Positions 1 to 5,689 of a stretch of 11,096 nt of DNA are shown here, piece by piece. This stretch comes from Nanobdellota archaeon (GTDB lineage Archaea > Nanobdellota > Nanobdellia > SCGC-AAA011-G17 > ARS1403). Positions within the stretch are counted from its first letter, which is position 1. The number at the start of each line of letters is the position of its first letter. Location: assembly GCA_002688395.1 (NCBI GenBank), contig NZCU01000028.1, positions 1 through 11,096 on the forward strand, written 5' to 3'. The position numbers and the translations under genes were made by a program. The notes below the pieces were generated by a model, which was not told the origin of the DNA, did not search any database, and saw only the letters and a list, made by a program, of their open reading frames with translations.

Positions 1-426
1 AAAGAATTCGATACAAATATTTGGATTAGACCGGAAATATCAGGAAAAATAGCACAATTCGGAGATTTAAATGAATTAGTTAAATTATCTCAAGATTTTG
101 ATCAAGTTTTACCTTGTATAGATTTTAGTCATTTATTTGCAAGAACAGTTGGAAAAAATAATACATATGAAGAATTTAATTCTATCCTAGAACAAGTAGA
201 AAAAATAGGTAAAGATGCAATAAAAAACATGCACATCCATGTATCAGGAATAGAATATGGAGATAGAGGAGAAAAACACCATTTAATTTTAGAAGAATCT
301 AAATTTAATTACAAAGATTTAATGAAATCCTTAAAAGAATTTAAAGTTGCAGGTTGTCTAACTTGTGAGTCTCCAAATATTGAGGAAGATGCAAAATTAA
401 TGCAAAAATATTATGAATCATTATAA
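1..426 (+). CDS. nfo: Endonuclease IV (AP endonuclease, TIM barrel), 3' part
   Basis: The frame is open from base 1, so the gene starts outside the window; 141 C-terminal residues are present. Endonuclease IV cleaves DNA 5' of abasic sites in base-excision repair, using a trinuclear zinc centre in a TIM barrel. Residues matching the family's metal ligands are visible in order: Glu12 in RPEISG, Asp41 and His44 in CIDFSH, the HIHVSG strand at 78-83, the DRGEKHH segment at 88-94, and Glu123 in CESP. The family is normally about 280 residues, so roughly half is here. An internal ATG at 229 is not the start, because conserved family sequence lies upstream of it. The TAA stop is two bases from the stop of the convergent neighbour. 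The shape resembles the archaeal branch of the family; a related sugar isomerase-type barrel is less likely. Confidence 0.86.
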   Translation, partial: KEFDTNIWIRPEISGKIAQFGDLNELVKLSQDFDQVLPCIDFSHLFARTVGKNNTYEEFNSILEQVEKIGKDAIKNMHIHVSGIEYGDRGEKHHLILEESKFNYKDLMKSLKEFKVAGCLTCESPNIEEDAKLMQKYYESL

Positions 427-428
427 TT

Positions 429-1703
429 TTATCTTAATCTATCTAACAAATTTCTTCTTCTTATAAAACTCCTATGTCTCCTTACACTTCTCGTTATTAT
501 ACCCTCAGCTTTTTCAGAAGTATCATTATTTCCAACAGTGAATGGATTTCTAAATCCTCTCCCACCAACAAAAGGTTCAAGAAGACCATATCCTTTAAAT
601 AACGAGTTCATGTATTCCTCAAAATTTCTATAAAATTCAATTTCTCTTCTTAATTCTGGAACGAGATTAGCTGCATGTGATTTAAGAGAAGAAAAATCAG
701 GATAGATACTATCCCCTGCTCTTTCTAACATATCCCATGTAAATGCCCAATCAGCTAATCCATCAATATCCTCCAAAGTTCCTGGATCGTGATTGTCTGC
801 CTTAAATAGAACTTTTAATCCTAAAGAATCATTAACAGCATCATAAGCTTTTCTAGGAAGGATTAAAGGAGGGTTTCCTCTCCTTTTCGAGTTCCATAAT
901 TGTAATGCATAAATTGGTCCAATTCCTTTTAGAGTTGTCCACCAACGACCATCATTAGCAAACAACTCTTCAAAACTTTCCCTCCTACTTCCTTTTTTAC
1001 TTCCATGAGCTTTTCTACCACTATAAACCATATCAATAAGGTGATTACTTAAACCAAGTTTTGCAGTAACTTCATCAAATTTATCTACATTACCTAACAA
1101 CAAATTAGGTTCTTTAATATACAAAGGCCTTCCTTTGTGTAAGAGTTTTGCATGATATCTTCTAGGCCAATGTCTATTCGTCCTAGTTCTAGAATTTAAA
1201 TCAAATACAGCATCATAATTTCCAACATCTGGATCAGAAACAACACCATCTAAAGAAGTAATTAAGGGAACATCTCCCATTAAAATTAAAGCCATTTCAT
1301 CTTCAGCTCCAACACTTCTAAATCCTTTTCTAAAAGTTCCAGAAGCCTTCCACTCATCAGGAGGACCTTCAAAACAATATTCGAACCTACTATCTTCTAT
1401 AAATCCAGAAAACAGTTCAACATTAGCTCCAGTAACTTCATCTCCAACAACACTTATTCTCTCCAAATCAGTTCTAGAAGTATTTTGCATACCATACCAT
1501 ATCATAGGAATTCCAGCAATCAAAAAATTAGACTTAGTAACTCTATGTCTATCCGTATCTCTTAAAAAAACATGACTAGGAAAATCATAACCACTAACAA
1601 CTTCTTTCTCATATTGTGCAACCGCTTTATCTTCAATAGGCCAAAAAGCACCATCATTATTATAACCTGCAGCGATAATTCCTTTAGTAATTTTTTCTTG
1701 CAT
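429..1703 (-). CDS. Divergent GT-A-fold nucleotidyltransferase-like protein (GlmU/MobA type)
   Basis: Predicted 424-residue soluble protein. Several segments fall in the order expected for a sugar-nucleotide or molybdopterin-type nucleotidyltransferase: a degenerate N-terminal IIAAGYNND (9-17) where the family has an AAG-G-R loop, then lysine 57 followed by GIPMIWY (64-70), ISVVGDE (83-89), the metal-site motif GDVPL (143-147), and a late DIDGLADW (312-319) resembling the second metal-binding region. The canonical arginine of the first loop is missing, and the stretch between the two metal motifs is longer than usual, so substrate and activity are unknown. The C-terminus is a basic tail (about 405-424). 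Arginine (about 36) outnumbers lysine (about 23), unlike its neighbours. The gene has its own TATA box at 1726-1733, starts leaderless, and converges with the endonuclease gene with only 2 bp between. The fold call is inference from motifs. Confidence 0.55.
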   Translation of the reverse strand: MQEKITKGIIAAGYNNDGAFWPIEDKAVAQYEKEVVSGYDFPSHVFLRDTDRHRVTKSNFLIAGIPMIWYGMQNTSRTDLERISVVGDEVTGANVELFSGFIEDSRFEYCFEGPPDEWKASGTFRKGFRSVGAEDEMALILMGDVPLITSLDGVVSDPDVGNYDAVFDLNSRTRTNRHWPRRYHAKLLHKGRPLYIKEPNLLLGNVDKFDEVTAKLGLSNHLIDMVYSGRKAHGSKKGSRRESFEELFANDGRWWTTLKGIGPIYALQLWNSKRRGNPPLILPRKAYDAVNDSLGLKVLFKADNHDPGTLEDIDGLADWAFTWDMLERAGDSIYPDFSSLKSHAANLVPELRREIEFYRNFEEYMNSLFKGYGLLEPFVGGRGFRNPFTVGNNDTSEKAEGIITRSVRRHRSFIRRRNLLDRLR

Positions 1704-1725
1704 TAAAATTACAATAAAAATAAGA

Positions 1726-1733
1726 TTTTTAAA
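1726..1733 (-). promoter_or_regulatory. TATA box for the 429-1703 gene
   Basis: On the minus strand this reads TTTAAAAA. Its centre lies 26.5 nt from the A of the ATG at 1703, the spacing expected if transcription begins at the start codon. It sits in the 40-bp gap behind the upstream methyltransferase gene, so the downstream gene probably has an independent promoter. Confidence 0.55.
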
Positions 1734-1743
1734 GATTTATATA

Positions 1744-2661
1744 CTAAACTTTCTTAATTTTAGCCACAAAAAATCCTTCTGTATCATTATCTTGAGGCCA
1801 AATTCTTAAACATTTTTTAATTTCATCATTATAACTTTTACCTTCAAAGTCTAAAACAACATCACTAGTTTTCAATCCTTTTACATTAATTTTCTCTAAT
1901 TTAGCATTTTCATTTTTCTCTAATAAAGAATTAACAACACCTTCATTTTCCTCAGGTTCTAAACTACAAGTACTATAAACCATTTCTCCATTTTTTTCTA
2001 ATATTTTAAAAGAATTAAATAATAAATCTCTTTGTGTATAAGATAATTTTTTAATCATTCCTTTATTATAGATTTGTAAAGTTTTTATTGATTTTCTAAT
2101 CGCTCCAGTTCCTGAACAAGGAGCATCCAATAATATTTTCTCAAACTTTCCCCTCATTCTCTGACCATATTGTAAAGTCATCACAGTATTAACAACACCA
2201 CATCTTTGTAAGTTAATACTAAGCGGTTTCAACCTAACAGGTTTAACATCATTAGCAACAATAATCCCAGTATTCTCCATCATAGCAGCCATCTGTGTTG
2301 TTTTAGAACCAGGAGAAGCAGCAACATCTAAAACTATTTCATTTTTTTTAGGATTTAAAATTAACGGAGGTAATAAAGAAGCACTTTCTTGTAAATAAAA
2401 ATGTCCTAGAAAATGTTCTTTTAAATTTCCAACATCTCTCCTCTCTTTTTTCTTATGCTCTATCTCAAAAGCTTTATCATAAAATTTAATAGGTTTTAAA
2501 TCCCAATCATTCAATCTTTCCTTTAATTCTTTAACATTAGATTTTAATGTATTAACCCTAATAGTCCTAGCTAATGGTTTTAAACTAATTTCTTTAAATT
2601 CTTTAAAATTAGTTAAATTACTATATCTTTCAACAAAATCTTTCTTAAATTTGATTTCCAT
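1744..2661 (-). CDS. NSUN/RsmB-type RNA (cytosine-C5) methyltransferase
   Basis: A 305-residue SAM-dependent methyltransferase of the NOL1/NOP2/Sun family, which makes 5-methylcytosine in tRNA or rRNA. An N-terminal RNA-binding segment (1-100) includes RTIRVNTLK (32-40). Then come motif I LDVAASPGSKT (111-121), the SAM-contacting acidic region NDVKPVRL (137-144), motif IV DAPCSGTG (179-186) with Cys182, and motif VI STCSLEPEENE (230-240) with the catalytic Cys232. Both cysteines of the two-cysteine mechanism are present, so the enzyme should be active. There is no PUA domain; the length fits short archaeal members related to Trm4/NSUN6-type tRNA enzymes, but the target base cannot be read from sequence. 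Start ATG 2661 lies 26.5 nt from a TATA centre, implying a leaderless mRNA. It is divergent from the amidohydrolase-like pair. Confidence 0.92.
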   Translation of the reverse strand: MEIKFKKDFVERYSNLTNFKEFKEISLKPLARTIRVNTLKSNVKELKERLNDWDLKPIKFYDKAFEIEHKKKERRDVGNLKEHFLGHFYLQESASLLPPLILNPKKNEIVLDVAASPGSKTTQMAAMMENTGIIVANDVKPVRLKPLSINLQRCGVVNTVMTLQYGQRMRGKFEKILLDAPCSGTGAIRKSIKTLQIYNKGMIKKLSYTQRDLLFNSFKILEKNGEMVYSTCSLEPEENEGVVNSLLEKNENAKLEKINVKGLKTSDVVLDFEGKSYNDEIKKCLRIWPQDNDTEGFFVAKIKKV

Positions 2662-2683
2662 ATAATTCTCTACAAAATAAATG

Positions 2684-2691
2684 TTTATATA
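2684..2691. promoter_or_regulatory. Shared bidirectional TATA box
   Basis: TTTATATA on plus (TATATAAA on minus), flanked by G and T outside in a partly palindromic GTTTATATAC. Its centre (2687.5) is 26.5 nt from both the minus-strand ATG at 2661 and the plus-strand ATG at 2714. It is the only TATA-like element in the 52-bp spacer at a workable distance for either gene, so it may serve both directions. Confidence 0.7.
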
Positions 2692-2713
2692 CTTTTTTTA
2701 TTTTTAAAATCTA

Positions 2714-3697
2714 ATGAAAATAGACTTCAAAAGAGGTTATACTATTTATAGTAATTCTGGTGGTAAAGGAATAATGTTAGTTGCTCCTCACTCTGGTCCT
2801 GCATTAGCAAGTGCAGTTACAAGAGACGATCACTCAGAAACAGTTGGAATGCGCTGTTTAGAATTAATTGGTGGAAAATTAGTAGTTTCTAGCATGACAC
2901 GAGATAGATTATTTGGTGTTGATTTCAACAGATATATTCCAAATCTTAAAAGTGCTATTGAATATTATGAATTATTTAATGAAGATCATACAGATAGTAA
3001 GTGTCATAAATATACAAAAAAATATGCATGGGTAGCAAGAGATGAAAAAGATTATTATAATAGATTACAAATATATCAAAATTTCTGGGCAGATGTTTCA
3101 AAAGGAAAAATAATAATATTTATCCACAAAAATTTCCCAAAAATAAAAGCAGTCCCAAGTATAATGGATATTATTACATTCTCTCAAAAAGGAATTAAAA
3201 GACAAATTATCAAAGAAATAGTAGAAGAAGTAAACGCAAAATATTTTGATTTTTTCCAAAAAATTGCTGTTGATTACAAACAAGCAGTAATCAGTGAAAC
3301 AAAAAGATCTGTGCTAGATATCTTAAGAATTTACGAGCATTTTAATCCAGCAGAAATGTCACCCGGAAGATTAGAAGGTATGGAAAAAGACTTAAAAAAA
3401 ATAACAGAATATGCTGACCCAATTGCATTAAACAGATTAAAAAGAAATTTTACTCCTTACAATTTCCTAGCAGCTGTAAGAAACGCTTTGGATAGAAGCC
3501 CATTACCATGTATTACAGTTGAATCCGTCCACGATGGCTCTCTAGCTCTAGGTCCTGTAAATAAACTATTCCCACATAAAGATAAAGTAATTATCGAAGT
3601 AGAATGTAACGGGTTTATTAATTTCTGGCATCCTTACATGGCAGCAAAAATTATAAATGATGTAATAGAAAAGATTAAAGAACATGGAATCATATAA
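2714..3697 (+). CDS. N-formylglutamate amidohydrolase-like protein, divergent
   Basis: A 327-residue cytosolic protein whose N-terminal part matches the pattern of the FGase (PF05013-like) family: APHSGP (24-29) where the family has PHSG, DDHSE (38-42), and SSMTRDRLFGVDFNR (59-73) resembling the family's S-R-x-x-x-D-x-N-R block. Later pieces are IFIHKN (135-140) in the place of the family's DCHSM, and VIIEVECNG (near 289-297), resembling the family's QLEIxR strand. The helical middle (about 160-245) is rich in Lys and Glu. The FGase HPYxGG motif is not seen, so the substrate probably differs. It overlaps the next gene, a clearer FGase, by 14 nt, indicating one operon and possibly a tandem duplication or two-subunit enzyme. 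The leaderless start is set by the TATA box at 2684-2691. Family membership is inferred from motifs; function is unknown. Confidence 0.62.
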   Translation: MKIDFKRGYTIYSNSGGKGIMLVAPHSGPALASAVTRDDHSETVGMRCLELIGGKLVVSSMTRDRLFGVDFNRYIPNLKSAIEYYELFNEDHTDSKCHKYTKKYAWVARDEKDYYNRLQIYQNFWADVSKGKIIIFIHKNFPKIKAVPSIMDIITFSQKGIKRQIIKEIVEEVNAKYFDFFQKIAVDYKQAVISETKRSVLDILRIYEHFNPAEMSPGRLEGMEKDLKKITEYADPIALNRLKRNFTPYNFLAAVRNALDRSPLPCITVESVHDGSLALGPVNKLFPHKDKVIIEVECNGFINFWHPYMAAKIINDVIEKIKEHGII

Positions 3698-4538
3698 TAT
3701 TTTAACAAATAAAAAAGAAGAAATTTCTCCAACAACTATAAAAAGAAAAACAGATAATTATATTGTATCAATACCTCATTCTGGAATTTATATTCCGTTA
3801 AAAGTAAAAGATGTAATTAATTTTAATAGAGGGTTATTAATTTCAAGCGACTTACATACAGATAAAGTTTATGATGTAGAAAAAGGAGTTCATATATCAT
3901 TTAACATAAACACATCAGTTGTTAATCCAAGTAGACCAAGAAAAGGAAGTGATGATAAATCACTCCCATTATCTTTACAACACGATCCTTTCAGCGGCAC
4001 ATCATTAACAAAAGATCTATTAAGAAAAAAATATTTCTCAAAAAAACAAAAAGAATATTTAGTAAAATTCTATGATGAATACCATAAAGCATTAGAAGAT
4101 GAAATAAAAAAAATGAAAGAAAAATTTGGATATGCTTTAATTTTTGACTGTCATTCTATGAATTCTATTGCATTAAAAAACACTCCAGATGAAGGAAAAA
4201 AAAGACCAGATTTTAACATTGGAACATTAGATGATACGTCATCTAGTAAAGAAATAATCTCAACTTACTACAAAACACTAAAGAAAACTGCGGGAAACTT
4301 AACAGTTAAAAAAAATCATCCTTACAAAGGAGGATATATAACAAAAAAATATGGAAAACCTTCTGAAAACATACATGTAATCCAATTAGAAATAAAAAGG
4401 TCTTTATTTATGAATGAAGGTTTAAACAATGAAGAAAATTCTTTTAAAATAAATAGCGGATTAACAAAAATAAAATCAATTCTCTCTAAAACTTTCGAAG
4501 CTACAGCTGAAAAAGCAAATGCGAAGGCTGGGATTTGA
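3684..4538 (+). CDS. N-formylglutamate amidohydrolase family protein
   Basis: A 284-residue member of the FGase family, zinc-dependent hydrolases that in histidine degradation release formate from N-formylglutamate. Motifs in order: IPHSGIYIP (30-38), SSDLHTDKVYD (54-64), NPSRPRKG (81-88), DCHSMNS (155-161), RPDFNIGT (174-181), HPYKGGYIT (212-220) and QLEIKRSLFMNEG (234-246), essentially the complete family pattern. The His and Asp/Glu of PHSG, DLHTD, DCHSM and QLE are likely metal or catalytic residues. No other histidine-degradation (hut) gene is present, so the real substrate may be another N-acyl or formyl amino acid. The ATG lies inside the previous gene (14-nt overlap), has no clear Shine-Dalgarno site, and is presumably translated by coupling. 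The last 19 nt, including the TGA, lie antisense to the 3' half of tRNA-Gly. Confidence 0.88.
   Translation: MESYNILTNKKEEISPTTIKRKTDNYIVSIPHSGIYIPLKVKDVINFNRGLLISSDLHTDKVYDVEKGVHISFNINTSVVNPSRPRKGSDDKSLPLSLQHDPFSGTSLTKDLLRKKYFSKKQKEYLVKFYDEYHKALEDEIKKMKEKFGYALIFDCHSMNSIALKNTPDEGKKRPDFNIGTLDDTSSSKEIISTYYKTLKKTAGNLTVKKNHPYKGGYITKKYGKPSENIHVIQLEIKRSLFMNEGLNNEENSFKINSGLTKIKSILSKTFEATAEKANAKAGI
4510..4514 (-). terminator. Possible T-tract terminator of tRNA-Gly
   Basis: Five consecutive T on the minus strand, starting 5 nt after the tRNA 3' end, inside the antisense of the amidohydrolase coding region. Archaeal termination often uses a short U-run; this one is weak and unsupported by any hairpin. 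Confidence 0.3.
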
Positions 4539-4591
4539 ACCCAGGTCAGAGCGTTGGCAACGCCCCATTCTAACCACTAAACTACCATCGC
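4520..4591 (-). tRNA. tRNA-Gly (anticodon GCC)
   Basis: A 72-nt cloverleaf. Acceptor GCGATGG pairs with CCTTCGC except for a U5-U68 mismatch; then T8, A9, a D arm with GTTT/GAAT stem, anticodon stem GGGCG/CGCTC (one G-U) with loop TTGCCAA giving anticodon GCC, a four-base variable region, T stem CTGGG/CCCAG with loop TTCAAAT, and discriminator A. No intron and no encoded CCA, so CCA must be added after transcription. The 3' 19 nt overlap the antisense of the amidohydrolase gene's end. The TATA box at 4617-4624 is centred 29.5 nt from the mature 5' end. Confidence 0.93.
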
Positions 4592-4616
4592 AGTAATATA
4601 AATTATAAAAACTCCC

Positions 4617-4624
4617 TATATAAA
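4617..4624 (-). promoter_or_regulatory. TATA box of tRNA-Gly
   Basis: Minus strand TTTATATA, centred 29.5 nt upstream of the mature tRNA 5' base. It lies 2 bp beyond the stop codon of the upstream methyltransferase gene. The same octamer at the same distance is found at tRNA-Val. Confidence 0.65.
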
Positions 4625-4626
4625 TA

Positions 4627-5211
4627 TTACTTCTTAACCAAAAATTCAATATTTTTACCAAACATTCTACTTTTTAATATAACAAACCCAGTTCTCTTCA
4701 ACATTCTTCTCATTTCTAAAAAAGAAATAAAATTATGATATCTATTCTCTTTTCCCCATTTAATATGTGTCTCTTTTCTCTTAAATAAAAATTTTAATTG
4801 TAGTTTATTCCAACTAGTAATATAAGCTTCTCCATTTTTCTCTAAAACTCTATAAATTTCTTTAATAGCTAGTTCCGGATTTTTCAAATGATGCAAAACA
4901 GCAAAACTAACAACATAATCAAAAAAATTATTATCAAACGGTAAATTAGCAGCATTAGCAACTTTCAAATTAACTTTAAGATTATGTTTAGTTACATACA
5001 ACTTAGCTTGTTTCAACATATCTTCAGAAAAATCAACACCATAACATTTAAACTTAGAAAAAGGTAGCAAGTTTCTACAATTTCCACAACCAACATCTAA
5101 TATTTTTCCAGGACTCCATAATTTAACTAACCACTCAGCCTCTTTTTGAGGTCTTTGTCTAAAATTACTCCAACTTTCAGCAATTCTACCCCAAACTTTT
5201 TTTTGACTCAT
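4627..5211 (-). CDS. Trm9-like SAM-dependent tRNA methyltransferase
   Basis: A 194-residue class I methyltransferase. Visible: VWGRIAESWSNFRQRP (6-21), matching the Trm9/ALKBH8 N-terminal pattern; motif I LDVGCGNCRNL (38-48); the acidic end of strand 2, GVDFSEDML (58-66); AANLPF (87-92); AVLHHL (104-109), a Trm9 hallmark; RVLEKNGEAYITSWN (121-135); and RYHNF (157-161) with a closing GKNIEFLVKK (185-194), also as in Trm9. In eukaryotes Trm9, activated by Trm112, methylates 5-carboxymethyluridine at tRNA wobble position 34, the base prepared by Elp3. Here elp3 is encoded divergently 0.5 kb away, which supports the same role. The start overlaps the preceding stop in a TAATG, so translation is probably coupled. 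No Trm112 partner is visible. A generic methyltransferase of other specificity remains possible. Confidence 0.8.
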   Translation of the reverse strand: MSQKKVWGRIAESWSNFRQRPQKEAEWLVKLWSPGKILDVGCGNCRNLLPFSKFKCYGVDFSEDMLKQAKLYVTKHNLKVNLKVANAANLPFDNNFFDYVVSFAVLHHLKNPELAIKEIYRVLEKNGEAYITSWNKLQLKFLFKRKETHIKWGKENRYHNFISFLEMRRMLKRTGFVILKSRMFGKNIEFLVKK

Positions 5212-5609
5212 TATGCAACAAGTCCGTATATTTCCCTAGGATCTCTACTATGTTCTTCCAAAAATACATTAGAAATATCCACTAAAACAGAACGTAAATC
5301 TTCCAACCTTTCAGTATTAGAAGGAACATCTTCCAAATCAGTTATAATTAATCTTCTTTCTAATTCTAACTCTTCAAGTAAATCAGGAATAAAATCACTA
5401 AATTCTTTATCAGAATTATTCTTAAAAACTCTTAACAAAGGAATCATATAATTAAATTCATGAGGCCCTATAGGATATTCACTTAAAATTTCTCTCATCT
5501 CCCTAACACCATCAAATCCAATATCTCTTCCATTGAGATAACAATCAACCTCTATAGCTCCTTGTGAAGAGATTAAAGCAATATATGCTGGATCCCGATT
5601 TTTACTCAT
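5211..5609 (-). CDS. Unknown acidic protein coupled to the Trm9-like gene
   Basis: Not recognised. 132 residues, soluble, no membrane segment or signal peptide. It is acidic overall (for example DLLEELELE near 75-83) and uses arginine rather than lysine (11 Arg against 3 Lys), contrary to most proteins here. The N-terminal part (AYIALISSQGAIEVDCYLNG, 8-27) looks like beta strands; the rest is probably helical, with repeated Leu/Ile-Glu-Arg patterns at about 73-110. Only one cysteine, so no metal knuckle. The stop overlaps the Trm9-like start (TAATG), and the promoter is back-to-back with that of elp3, so it is expressed with, and may act with, wobble-uridine modification. That role is inference from position only. 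Start ATG 5609 is 26.5 nt from its TATA centre. Confidence 0.75.
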   Translation of the reverse strand: MSKNRDPAYIALISSQGAIEVDCYLNGRDIGFDGVREMREILSEYPIGPHEFNYMIPLLRVFKNNSDKEFSDFIPDLLEELELERRLIITDLEDVPSNTERLEDLRSVLVDISNVFLEEHSRDPREIYGLVA

Positions 5610-5631
5610 ATAAAATCTAAAGAATTCAAAT

Positions 5632-5639
5632 TTTATAAA
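5632..5639 (-). promoter_or_regulatory. TATA box for the 5609-to-4627 operon
   Basis: Minus strand TTTATAAA, centre 26.5 nt from the ATG at 5609, implying a leaderless transcript covering the unknown protein and the Trm9-like gene. It is 21 bp from the oppositely oriented elp3 box. Confidence 0.65.
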
Positions 5640-5660
5640 GATTTGGCTACTACAATAACA

Positions 5661-5668
5661 TTTAAAAC
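5661..5668 (+). promoter_or_regulatory. TATA box of elp3
   Basis: TTTAAAAC, centre about 25.5 nt from the elp3 ATG. The more conspicuous ATATATAT at 5681-5688 is too close to the start to be the TBP site for this gene. Confidence 0.5.
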
Positions 5669-5689
5669 CCCTTTTTTATCATATATATT

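Noticed and set aside
1707..1740. T-rich stretch on the minus strand after the RNA methyltransferase gene as a terminator
   Set aside because: The T-runs are no richer than the background and coincide with the promoter of the next gene, so a terminator cannot be distinguished.
5681..5688. ATATATAT just before elp3 as its TATA box
   Set aside because: It ends one base before the ATG, so transcription would start inside the gene; TTTAAAAC at 5661 is at the correct distance.
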